Part shown: one piece after another, positions 52,669 through 61,256 of the stretch | Layout of the letters: each line of letters opens with the position of its first letter | Numbering within the stretch: position 1 is the first letter of the stretch | Assembly: GCA_002507175.1 (NCBI GenBank) | Contig: DAZE01000003.1 | Coordinates: 1 to 64,000, forward strand | Direction of reading: 5' to 3' | DNA: 64,000 nt | Origin: Euryarchaeota archaeon UBA558 | GTDB taxonomy: Archaea > Thermoplasmatota > Poseidoniia > Poseidoniales > Thalassarchaeaceae | Program-made: the position numbers and the translations under genes | The notes under the pieces: generated by a model | Seen by the model: only the letters and a program-made list of their open reading frames with translations | Told to the model about the DNA's origin: nothing | Database searches by the model: none

Positions 52669-53658
52669 TCAAGCAATGACGTGGTCGATGTCTTCCTTGA
52701 TGGCGCTGAAGCGTTCTGCCAGCCTGTCGAAAGCAGCGTTCAGCGCTTCGACGGGAGTCATTGACCCATCGGTCTCGAAGCTCAACAGGTATTCTCCCTT
52801 GACGTCCTCGAGTGTTATGGCGTCGGCAAAATCATCGGAGAGGCCCGTACCTGCCCCTACGTTGTGAAGATCTTTCTTAAGATCAGAGACCTTGTGAATG
52901 TCCTCAAGCTTACCCTCTTTGAAATCTTTTTTTGAGATTCTTAGACCCATGTCGAAAAGGGTCTTCGCTCTCTTATCGTTGGATATCGTAGCGATTTGCC
53001 TGGGCTCAAATGTGACGCCTGCAGTTGTTGACCACTTGGCATGGTTAACTCCATACCCCATTCTCGCCGTGGCCCAGAGCTCGATCATCTGGCCTTCATG
53101 CAGTATGGTTATGGGTATGTCTCTGTAAGTCTCCGGGACGTTGCCTGAATCATCGCCAAGGAAGGTGAGATCACGAGCAGTAATCGTCCTACCGCCCTTG
53201 GCCCCAAAGGCCCGAAGTGTGTAGATCATGTTACATGTCGGGCAACCCCTGTCCTCATCAACCAGATCTTTGCAGTCTGGACAGCTCTCCTCGAAGGAAT
53301 ATGACTCAGTGTCGGTCGGAACTGGAATCATGGCGATCCTTTGAGCGATCATCTCATCGGGAATAGCGTAGTTCGTTTCCCATACGATGTAGTCTTCACC
53401 CTCCTTCTCGAAGGCGGCATCACATTTCGAGCATCCTGTGCCGCCGGCCGTTCTACGTGCCACGCCTGCTGGATTCAGATGCTCACATTTGGTGCATTGA
53501 TCGTATGTCCCCATTTGGAACCTAACGGTGTCAATTGCCATTTTGGGTATGTGGCCCATGAGATTTCGCCTCACAGCATTCAATAGTGCCCTGTCAGAGT
53601 CCTTGAACAGGACAGTCATCATGTCATCTTCTTGAGAAATTATTTCTACTGATACCAT
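52669..53658 (-). CDS. rpoD: DNA-directed RNA polymerase subunit D
   Basis: 329 residues, somewhat longer than usual. The N terminus (LFKDSDRALLNAVRRNLMGHIP) and the dimerisation region (DEMIAQRIAMIPVP) match RpoD/Rpb3. A four-Cys insertion CTKCEHLNP...TGCSKC lies between VRFQMGTYDQ and the IPDEMIAQ helix, where homologues have a short loop. A second cluster ESCPDCKDL...GCPTCNMIY occupies the usual iron-sulfur/zinc domain. It pairs with RpoL and sits in the canonical S4-S11-RpoD order. Confidence 0.97.
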   Translation of the reverse strand: MVSVEIISQEDDMMTVLFKDSDRALLNAVRRNLMGHIPKMAIDTVRFQMGTYDQCTKCEHLNPAGVARRTAGGTGCSKCDAAFEKEGEDYIVWETNYAIPDEMIAQRIAMIPVPTDTESYSFEESCPDCKDLVDEDRGCPTCNMIYTLRAFGAKGGRTITARDLTFLGDDSGNVPETYRDIPITILHEGQMIELWATARMGYGVNHAKWSTTAGVTFEPRQIATISNDKRAKTLFDMGLRISKKDFKEGKLEDIHKVSDLKKDLHNVGAGTGLSDDFADAITLEDVKGEYLLSFETDGSMTPVEALNAAFDRLAERFSAIKEDIDHVIA

Positions 53659-53667
53659 ACAATCACC

Positions 53668-54051
53668 TCAAACTCGACGACCACGCCGCCCCCCTTTCTT
53701 TTTTGTTCCATCTGTAGGAATGGGGGTCACGTCTTCGATCCTAGAGACCTGTACACCGGCGCGAGTTAGTGCTCTAATGGCAGCAGTAGCACCAGGTGCA
53801 TTAGGAGATCGGTTACCACCTGCTCCCCGATACTTCACGATGACTTGGTCGAATTCCTTCTCAAACAACAATTCAGCCATTCTCTCAGCGGATCTCATCG
53901 CAGCGAATTGACTGCTCTTGTCACTGCCTTTCTTGGTAATCATGCCCCCAGACACCTTTCCGATAGTTTCAGCTCCTGTCAGGTCAGTAGCAGTCATCAA
54001 TACGTTGTTGTACGTGGTGAATATGTGTAGGACGGCTTTTCTTCCCATCAT
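53668..54051 (-). CDS. rps11: Ribosomal protein uS11
   Basis: 127 residues. It contains [40 protein letters not shown] and the C-terminal [24 protein letters not shown] ending expected of archaeal S11. Part of the small subunit platform. It starts within the stop of S4 (ATGA overlap at 54048-54051) and precedes rpoD by 9 bp. Confidence 0.98.
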   Translation of the reverse strand: MMGRKAVLHIFTTYNNVLMTATDLTGAETIGKVSGGMITKKGSDKSSQFAAMRSAERMAELLFEKEFDQVIVKYRGAGGNRSPNAPGATAAIRALTRAGVQVSRIEDVTPIPTDGTKKKGGRRGRRV

Positions 54052-54716
54052 TCTCCCTCCTTGGGAATAGTGTCTTCGATGGTCGGCGCGCCCTCAGCAT
54101 CGGCCTTTATTTGTTCCACGAACTCCGAATCAGCATCGGGTTGATCTTGGTCGTCAGGGGAAGATCCGGGCATCCGCCGTTCTTCCATTTCTTTCCTGAA
54201 TGAATGTTGTGGATCTGTGTAGGGTGAACCCGGAGAGTAGCTCAAATCTTCTTCTTCGGAGCGAAGGATTTTGTAGCCAGGCACTGTCATTCTTTGGTCT
54301 CCGATGGAGATGTGGCCATGGACTATCAGTGACCTTGCTGACCGCATTGATGGAGCGAGGCCCTTGAAGTAAACCACGGATTGCAGCCTTCTAGAGAGCA
54401 TCTGTTCGACTGTGATTGATAGTACGTCATCAAGAGTCGAATCCTCGTGCAATAGACCCTTTCTATTCAATGAAACTAGCAGATCTTCTTTCTCACGGGC
54501 ATAGTGTCCCTCCGTAGAATCTACACGACCAATTAGTTTCATAGCTTGGTTCCTATGTCTTCTGAGGGCTGTTTTTTCTCTCCATATCTCTTTCATACCC
54601 CCTACTTTCTTGAGGCCGAATTGTTCTTTCAACCGATGCTCCTCTTCTATCCTGGCTTCTTTCCAGGGGTGAGTGGGGCGGTCAGTCTTAGGGCGAGCAA
54701 ATTTAGGATGTCCCAT
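54048..54716 (-). CDS. rps4: Ribosomal protein uS4
   Basis: 222 residues. The S4 RNA-binding domain is seen as [16 protein letters not shown], then [16 protein letters not shown]. The C terminus is extended beyond the usual archaeal S4 by about 40 acidic residues ([24 protein letters not shown]). It binds 16S rRNA early in assembly. Overlaps rps11 by 4 bp. Confidence 0.98.
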   Translation of the reverse strand: MGHPKFARPKTDRPTHPWKEARIEEEHRLKEQFGLKKVGGMKEIWREKTALRRHRNQAMKLIGRVDSTEGHYAREKEDLLVSLNRKGLLHEDSTLDDVLSITVEQMLSRRLQSVVYFKGLAPSMRSARSLIVHGHISIGDQRMTVPGYKILRSEEEDLSYSPGSPYTDPQHSFRKEMEERRMPGSSPDDQDQPDADSEFVEQIKADAEGAPTIEDTIPKEGE

Positions 54717-54727
54717 TCTTGATCACC

Positions 54728-55195
54728 TCACTTCTTCCTCTCAACGCCGAGCGTAGCACCGCGCCTTCCGTTTGATCTTAGCCGCTGACCTCTGAGCTTG
54801 TGACCGGATCTGTGGCGGATCCCTCTGTAGCTTTTCGTTGCGGCAAGGCGTGCAACGTCTTCGTCCTTGGTTAGCCGCACGTCCATTGAAACCAAGTGAG
54901 CATCTTCATTCGTGAGGAGGTCTCTCTGACGGTTCACCATCCACCATGGGACCTTAGTGGCAAACTCGTCTATGGCAGATCTGAGTTTACTCTGGTCCTC
55001 GTCCCCCAGATGGCCAGAGAGCATCCCAGGGTCTACACCTGCGATTTTACAGATTTGCTCGGCACTCCGCTCCCCTATGCCTTTGATAGAGGTGAGTCCT
55101 TGTTTCACCTGTTTTAGGCCATCTATGTCGCTGTCTGCTATTCTGATTATGTAGGAGAAGTCATCTCCCAGTTGGCTCTCGTCTATCTTTGCCAT
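54728..55195 (-). CDS. rps13: Ribosomal protein uS13
   Basis: 155 residues. Diagnostic blocks are VKQGLTSIKGIGERSAEQI, DLLTNEDAHLV and the C-terminal KSYRGIRHRSGHKLRGQR. It lies at the head subunit interface. First gene in the S13-S4-S11-RpoD-pantoate kinase transcript on the minus strand; an imperfect hairpin is in the 5' leader. Confidence 0.98.
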   Translation of the reverse strand: MAKIDESQLGDDFSYIIRIADSDIDGLKQVKQGLTSIKGIGERSAEQICKIAGVDPGMLSGHLGDEDQSKLRSAIDEFATKVPWWMVNRQRDLLTNEDAHLVSMDVRLTKDEDVARLAATKSYRGIRHRSGHKLRGQRLRSNGRRGATLGVERKK

Positions 55196-55214
55196 GTATC
55201 GGTTCCCCCGTGTT

Positions 55215-55230
55215 CACTGGTGATCCAGTG
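55215..55230 (-). promoter_or_regulatory. Hairpin in the S13 mRNA leader
   Basis: CACTGG-ATCA-CCAGTG forms a 6-bp stem with a 4-base loop on the minus strand, 20 bp upstream of the S13 ATG. It could be a target for feedback control by a ribosomal protein. A short perfect stem by itself is weak evidence. Confidence 0.4.
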
Positions 55231-55283
55231 GCCCTCTCAAGCGGGTCTCCGACCTGCATGCCATTTATGAATGGAACGGAGGT

Positions 55284-56507
55284 TCAAACTTCCAATTCTT
55301 TGCAGAGAACAAGATCATCAGACCCACCGTCCTCGATCAGAAAACCAGGACTTCCATGAATCTGGCCCAATATCTGGCTGAGTCTATCTGTTGTTCTTTT
55401 GTGTAGCCGAGGTTCCAAAGAACAACGTAGCTGAACGGTTGCTATATTGTTCTTCATGGCCAACGAAGCCAGAGAGTCAATGGACATCAAATCCAACTTG
55501 GATGCCAGCCTTCCGACCACCACCCCCTGGGTCACGACAAAAGGACGAATCTCTGATCCTGAATGAATCTCCTCATGAAGGAGGGCTAGGGGCCTCCTTT
55601 CCGATTTCCCGATCCAAACCAACTCCCCACGAGCATATCCTGCACATTCCTCGAACACACCTCTGAGTCCCGACTTTGGTATAACCGGGTCGATCAAAGC
55701 GACTAGGTCCCCCAAACATAGTTTGTAATTAGACCAACCCAGGTAGGGTGTATCAAGGATATCTCCATTGTCCTGTAATGTGGAAAAACTGCCGTCATTC
55801 CATAGACGAACAGACCTTGAGGCTGAGCCAATATCCGCCAATGGACCAGTTTGCAGACAGAGCCTGTCAACTCGCCCTCCACCCCTGCTGAGCCACTCCC
55901 ATGTCATGGACGTACAAGGGAAAACACCCAACACTATATCCTCTATTTCCGACATTTGCTGCCTGGCCAACCTAGGGGACAAATCCAATGTCATTGCAGG
56001 CCCATCAGGTCCAACATGAATGTACTTTGACCAGGACTCTAATAGCACCGACAGAGAAGGTCGCATTTCCGAAACTGCGTGCTTTTGCGTATCCATCGGA
56101 CGGGCTGGATCCACGTGTAGCATGCAAATCGATGTTTGTCCGGTTTTGGATTCCACAATACTCATGACTCCCTGCGCGTCAGTTCCATCGCCACAAATGG
56201 TGATAACCGAGCTGTTGTTAGAGGCCTTCGAGAATTGGTAAGCGCAGAAATCAGCACGCTGGGGGGACAGTTCAACTGCTGCACAGGGCCTGTCTAGATA
56301 CTTGCTGTAAGCCAAGAGCTGCCCGCCGGAACCCGCCGCTGGATCCAGGATAACCCCCTCTGGCAAATTTGCCTTGGATGATATCTTGGCTCTGTACTCG
56401 GACACCGATTTGGGGGTCACAAGTCTACGGACTTCCTTCTTGATTGCACGCGGATCAACGCCTAAATCAAGCGATTCCACTAATTTGTGGCCAGTTTCAG
56501 AAGTCAT
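55284..56507 (-). CDS. Class I SAM-dependent methyltransferase with THUMP-like C terminus
   Basis: 407 residues. Motif I is ILDPAAGSGGQLLAYS near 54-69, an acidic AVELSPQRADF follows, and HVDPARPMDTQ resembles the DPARR motif of the methyltransferase family with a THUMP-like tail. The C-terminal half (SIDSLASLAMKNNIATVQL, TDRLSQILGQIHG) is consistent with that tail. The family probably methylates RNA, but the target is unknown. It lies upstream of S13 on the same strand with an 88-bp gap. Confidence 0.8.
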   Translation of the reverse strand: MTSETGHKLVESLDLGVDPRAIKKEVRRLVTPKSVSEYRAKISSKANLPEGVILDPAAGSGGQLLAYSKYLDRPCAAVELSPQRADFCAYQFSKASNNSSVITICGDGTDAQGVMSIVESKTGQTSICMLHVDPARPMDTQKHAVSEMRPSLSVLLESWSKYIHVGPDGPAMTLDLSPRLARQQMSEIEDIVLGVFPCTSMTWEWLSRGGGRVDRLCLQTGPLADIGSASRSVRLWNDGSFSTLQDNGDILDTPYLGWSNYKLCLGDLVALIDPVIPKSGLRGVFEECAGYARGELVWIGKSERRPLALLHEEIHSGSEIRPFVVTQGVVVGRLASKLDLMSIDSLASLAMKNNIATVQLRCSLEPRLHKRTTDRLSQILGQIHGSPGFLIEDGGSDDLVLCKELEV

Positions 56508-56521
56508 ATCGAAACCCAGTA

Positions 56522-57481
56522 TTAAGTTAGTGGCCCACGGTTTATTTCAAGCTCAAACCGAAGCCATCGATCTTTCAATTCACTATCGCTATTCCCGTAG
56601 GCAAGCGAGGGTGGCAGTAAGGTGACATGAGATGTTCCGGAATTTATCCCGGGTAGAAGCCCTCTGTCGCTGTCAATATCCAACCCTATTGCAGACCAAC
56701 CAAATCCCTCGATCCATGCTGGATCGTCTCCCGCTGTGACAAGAAGGTCGCCCTCATCCAGCTGCTCATCTGTGTCAGCATCCCAGACCTTGTAATGTAC
56801 CTCAATTTGGTCTCCATCCTCTACGTGTATGTCCCTTGGCTGCGCACCCGCATAGACGGTTAAGTCCAGAATCACTTGGGCCTCCATTACCTGAAGGTGA
56901 GATACGATAATCTGGACATTGTGTTCAGTGACTTCCTCAACCAATTCAAGCTCCAGCACTAAGGAGTCATTAGCTTCTAAGTCGGTGATCGCAAGATCCG
57001 GCTCACCTCCCTCCCCAAATACGATCGAGCCCCCGATAATCTCGAGCACAAGGTCCAGTGGTTGACTGCCTCGATTGTGTATTGCTAACGAGGCCCTATC
57101 CCCTGCTCCTTGGTGCTCCCAATCACAGCGCACTTCTCCAGGTAGAAGGAAGAGGTCATCTTGTTCGGACAAAGCCTCAGGCCAACTCCAATCGTCTTGT
57201 CTTGGATCGCAGGTATCGTAGAGGAGAATCGCCTCCCAGTACCACCTCTCCGATTCAGGGTCCTGAATTAATGACCTGTCTGTTGCATCAAAAGCGTCTT
57301 GATTCATATCAAGAAATTTCCAAGCACTGTATCCGACAACCAATGTTGAGATGAATATGAGCGCTATCATCGACAAAGAAAGCAAAATGGCAGCCCTTGG
57401 TATGGCCATTCTGTTGATCCCAAGAGGAACCGTGGGATGCTCGATTTCCTCGGCTGTGTCCGAGATCCAAGGGCCTGTCAC
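56522..57481 (-). CDS. Membrane-anchored FKBP-like protein
   Basis: 319 residues. One transmembrane helix at about 30-52 (AILLSLSMIALIFISTLVVGY) follows a short cytoplasmic tail, so the rest is probably outside the cell. The C-terminal 100 residues form an FKBP-type isomerase domain: GDQIEVHYKVWDADT, then GLLPGINSGTSHVTLLPPSLAYGN and RWLRFELEI. The central part is a beta-rich domain with two Cys (DTCDPRQDD, VRCDWEH). It probably aids folding of exported proteins. Its start is 52 bp from the stop of the polytopic protein gene at 57534. Confidence 0.82.
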   Translation of the reverse strand: MTGPWISDTAEEIEHPTVPLGINRMAIPRAAILLSLSMIALIFISTLVVGYSAWKFLDMNQDAFDATDRSLIQDPESERWYWEAILLYDTCDPRQDDWSWPEALSEQDDLFLLPGEVRCDWEHQGAGDRASLAIHNRGSQPLDLVLEIIGGSIVFGEGGEPDLAITDLEANDSLVLELELVEEVTEHNVQIIVSHLQVMEAQVILDLTVYAGAQPRDIHVEDGDQIEVHYKVWDADTDEQLDEGDLLVTAGDDPAWIEGFGWSAIGLDIDSDRGLLPGINSGTSHVTLLPPSLAYGNSDSELKDRWLRFELEINRGPLT

Positions 57482-57533
57482 AGGGCTAAGAAGACATCCG
57501 CTGCAATCAACATTCGCCCGAAGTGATTACTAA

Positions 57534-60500
57534 TCAATCAATTTCGAGAAGATCCATGTTCCTCTGGCTGAGCCACAGAACTATTGCCAATTCAGCGGAG
57601 ACGAAGATTGTCAATGTCAGTAACCAAGTACCACTCATCGAAGATAGCCAGATCATTGCTCCGATAATTACCGCAACTGAAAAGTCAACTAAACCTGTGA
57701 TTCGCAAGCCCCTCCTAACCCTGGTGACGCCTTGTGTCCATGTGATGGAGGATATGAGTATCAAGGCGACTACCCCGAATTTGACATTAAAGACAAAGAA
57801 ACACGCTGCTACGAGCAATATGTGAGCGTTTTGAACAGATACGACACTCCACCTATCTAGATTTACAAATGCCCCCAAGAAGAGTATGACTGAGAATAAC
57901 GATAGCTCGAGGACAATAATGGCATCCCCAATTGAAGTTATGGCCGGGAGCATCGGTTCGATTGACATGAACGATACGGGCAATAGCAGAGATATGATCC
58001 CCGCCTCTTTCTCCCTGTTCCCACGTACAGAGCTTGCAACCCCTCTGATTACCGCGATAACGCCAGCTGGGCCCCATGACAAGAGTACTACAGAGGAAGC
58101 GAAACCAACCTCACTAATTCCGCTTCTGGCACTCTCTGTAGGACTTCTGAAGTCCAATATCATGTCCATCAAAATCGATAGGAGTAGTACTGTTTCAAGC
58201 AACAAGAAAGGATATGTCCAAGATATGAGAGAGCCATCGAAGGGGTCAACACTGAGTGGGGCGGGAAGGGACCCAATCATCGCAAAACCTGCCAACCTAG
58301 TCGCAGCTAGTGGGAATACTATCCAATTAATCAGAGACCTCTTCGACTCAATCCCCCTCTCGCCGTTCGCCAGACTTGCTGCGCCTAGAACAATCACGAT
58401 TGCGATAGCCATGCAGAAGTCTAGCATGTCACTTACTGACGATGCTGGGTTAAGATGACCTAAGACAACCGCAGAACACACCCCAATTACTGCAATTGAA
58501 TGCGTCACATCTGAACCAAGAGCACTGGCAACTCGCACCTCTATCCGGCGAGACCTCAAGCCCTCCAAGGCTACGATAGTGGCTAAGAATGCACCAATTG
58601 CTAGAATCAACAGGGGCTCCGGACCAACCACTAGTGAATAGAGTCCCAATGCGGTTGAACCAATGACGATAACAACAATCGCTAGGGCGGGATAATGTCG
58701 AACCTCGTCAACGTAGGCCTCACCAATATCCCCCGAGCCGCTCATCATTCTGCTTCTCTCCAAAACAGGCAGGTGGACGCTATGTTGGTCACCCTGCTCC
58801 TTGAATTCATTCACCTCGTTCCTACGCCTTGACTTCTCAGTTGATGAACGCAACTCTCTGAGTATCTCTCCCCTAGTTACAAACCACATTGAAGTAAAGA
58901 CAAAAAGGACGACTGAGAACCATATTAATTCCCTCCTACCATCTAGGATAGACAGTACGCAGACCATAGTCGAATGGAAAATTAGGACTGTTGACAGGGG
59001 GAGAATCTTCAGTTGTAATCCAGTTCTCAGTGCACCTGTAAACACCGAGGCCCCCAAGATAGCGACCACACATTGCACGGGATCCGGAAGCCATGGTATC
59101 GTAGAACTAAAACCAGCTCCAACTGCAGGGAGCAATGTCAAAACGGGCCCAGATTGTACAACCATTACCAACCAATCCTCTTCCGGATTCCAATTTCCAA
59201 TCAACAGAGGGAGGAACAACGAGATTCCAACAACGATGACAATGATGGATGCATCTCCACCAACCCATTGGAGGACAACCCCCCCAACTCCGACCGTGAT
59301 TGGTATTAGAGTAGTCGATGGGATGCGCACTCCAATTATAGAAGAAATCGAGTGTACACACGAGATCACACCAAAAACAAGTGCAGCTTCTATCGCGTCG
59401 ATCTGCCCGCTCAGAGATAAGACACCACTGGTGAGTATAGGTAGCCACAATGCTAGATTCCAGAGATTGAAGACTTCTGTTTGCTTGATCGCCGCAGACA
59501 TCTCCGAGGTTCCTGCTAACCCAGAGGACACATTCAGTGAGGCCTCCTTGAATGAGGAGCAAACCCATGCCCCGCAGATTGAACTCAGAGCGAGGTAGAA
59601 CACAAATACATCCGAACCAATTTCTAGTGAATAGGATCCACCGGTTCCATTATTCCCATTCCGCAGCGAGATAGTTTCCATGATTTCGTAGATTGCCACC
59701 ATGATCGTCGGCCACAACCACGGAGTCAGAACTGACACGCCTGCCAGGGAGGCAGATCCCCTCTTGATGGACAGCAATCCTCCTGCGATGTGTATCAGCG
59801 AAAGAGCACCGATTAAGAATAACATATGATATTCAGTTGACTCGTCTAATGGGGTGATAACTAGGACTAGCGATGTCACTCCTATCGAGCCGGTCCAGAG
59901 TACAGTGTCACTTACTATGCCTTGGTGTTTTGCGAGCAAGTAAGACAACGAGGCACCACCACCTACGGAAAACACCCAATAAGAATCAAAAACAGTATTC
60001 AGGACTTCAGATTCGAAAAGGATCGTAGCAACTGAAAGAATGATGATCGATCCCCCGGCTGTCATGAAAACTTCACGTTTTGGAGAACCTCTCACAACTA
60101 GGTAGGACGGGAAATAACACAACGAAAGCAGAACAATTATCGCAAAGGTGAATGATATGTCCTGTCGAAGTGACCCGATCGTAAGAAAGGCGCCAGTCAA
60201 TGACAGGACCACGGAAACCCCCCAAAGACCAGGTTTACCCACTCCAAGAATTTCCAGTGCCTCGGAAAACCAATTTTTTGACTTCGCAAACCTAGTTGCC
60301 ACATACGCATTGGCCACATTGACCGATGCTATGGCGATGAATAACTTCAGTGGGTGTTGCAAGCCAACAACAGTCAATGAGCCCAAGTCAAAGCCCCCAG
60401 TAATGACATGCATCCCAAACCAAATGTTGGATGAGACTATGCCGAGCGAAGCGAGATTACCAGATGATCTGTGAATTGCTATCGAGTGAAGAAGGAATAC

Positions 60501-61232
60501 CGAAACGATCAGCATCAGTATAACACCGTCTTCGCCAGCAACGGAACCTGCAGTTGATCCAACAGCCAGCAGGACTAGCGTGGCCTGAGCTGCGATCGCG
60601 TCGCTGTTGTACCTGTAGGACAAGAAGATGTTGAGTAGAACCAGACCAATCAGAGTTGCGCCGACACCTACTAGGCTGAGAGGCAGTATCTCTCCTAAGT
60701 TCCAGTTATTCAACTCTAGAGAGGCCCCATAAAGGATCTTCATGGAAATTATGACCCAAGCGACACCCAGCAGGTTTAGATCTGGGTCCTTTATCCACCT
60801 CTCCCCTAGAAATAGCCCGAAAATAGACAAAACAAGGAGTATCGGTATCGCGACCTCTGCTTCAAATTCAACTCCGATGAGCAGACTCATCAGGCTGTAA
60901 GCCACGACCATCACCGAAATTAAAACCCAGTTTACCCTTCGTTCCGATTTTTCAACGGGTTTCATAGACGTGGGCCCTACATCCTTGCTATCCTCAACGA
61001 AGACCTCGGGCACGGTTCCTATCGCTTCGTCATGGTCCCTTTCTGGGCCGTCGTAAGCATTTTTCACGACAGGAAAATTAAGCTCTCCACGAAGTTCGAG
61101 CACTCCCTCGGAAGCAAATTCTTTTTCTCGAAGGACAGCGTCCCCATCCTTCCGCATCATTTGCCCCTGCTTGGACATAAAAATGAATGAATCGATGCTA
61201 TCGTAAATTGTAGAGTCATCACAATCTTTCAT
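57534..61232 (-). CDS. Very large polytopic membrane protein (DUF2339-like)
   Basis: 1232 residues with a soluble acidic N-terminal 100 residues, then more than 30 hydrophobic helices broken by one charged cytoplasmic loop (about 800-845, LRSSTEKSRRRNEVNEFKEQGDQ in fragments). The pattern of near-continuous helix pairs resembles DUF2339-type proteins. No catalytic motif is recognised. The two halves each contain about 15 helices, suggesting internal duplication, although I cannot align them by eye. Several starts are possible in the first 30 codons. It is divergent from pckA, with 24 bp between starts. Confidence 0.75.
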   Translation of the reverse strand: MKDCDDSTIYDSIDSFIFMSKQGQMMRKDGDAVLREKEFASEGVLELRGELNFPVVKNAYDGPERDHDEAIGTVPEVFVEDSKDVGPTSMKPVEKSERRVNWVLISVMVVAYSLMSLLIGVEFEAEVAIPILLVLSIFGLFLGERWIKDPDLNLLGVAWVIISMKILYGASLELNNWNLGEILPLSLVGVGATLIGLVLLNIFLSYRYNSDAIAAQATLVLLAVGSTAGSVAGEDGVILMLIVSVFLLHSIAIHRSSGNLASLGIVSSNIWFGMHVITGGFDLGSLTVVGLQHPLKLFIAIASVNVANAYVATRFAKSKNWFSEALEILGVGKPGLWGVSVVLSLTGAFLTIGSLRQDISFTFAIIVLLSLCYFPSYLVVRGSPKREVFMTAGGSIIILSVATILFESEVLNTVFDSYWVFSVGGGASLSYLLAKHQGIVSDTVLWTGSIGVTSLVLVITPLDESTEYHMLFLIGALSLIHIAGGLLSIKRGSASLAGVSVLTPWLWPTIMVAIYEIMETISLRNGNNGTGGSYSLEIGSDVFVFYLALSSICGAWVCSSFKEASLNVSSGLAGTSEMSAAIKQTEVFNLWNLALWLPILTSGVLSLSGQIDAIEAALVFGVISCVHSISSIIGVRIPSTTLIPITVGVGGVVLQWVGGDASIIVIVVGISLFLPLLIGNWNPEEDWLVMVVQSGPVLTLLPAVGAGFSSTIPWLPDPVQCVVAILGASVFTGALRTGLQLKILPLSTVLIFHSTMVCVLSILDGRRELIWFSVVLFVFTSMWFVTRGEILRELRSSTEKSRRRNEVNEFKEQGDQHSVHLPVLERSRMMSGSGDIGEAYVDEVRHYPALAIVVIVIGSTALGLYSLVVGPEPLLILAIGAFLATIVALEGLRSRRIEVRVASALGSDVTHSIAVIGVCSAVVLGHLNPASSVSDMLDFCMAIAIVIVLGAASLANGERGIESKRSLINWIVFPLAATRLAGFAMIGSLPAPLSVDPFDGSLISWTYPFLLLETVLLLSILMDMILDFRSPTESARSGISEVGFASSVVLLSWGPAGVIAVIRGVASSVRGNREKEAGIISLLLPVSFMSIEPMLPAITSIGDAIIVLELSLFSVILFLGAFVNLDRWSVVSVQNAHILLVAACFFVFNVKFGVVALILISSITWTQGVTRVRRGLRITGLVDFSVAVIIGAMIWLSSMSGTWLLTLTIFVSAELAIVLWLSQRNMDLLEID

Positions 61233-61256
61233 ATTCCGGTTTCAATTCGTTAGTGC

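Noticed and set aside
55196..55283. Possible tRNA in the leader of the S13 operon
   Set aside because: Only one short hairpin is present; there is no cloverleaf, anticodon loop or T arm.
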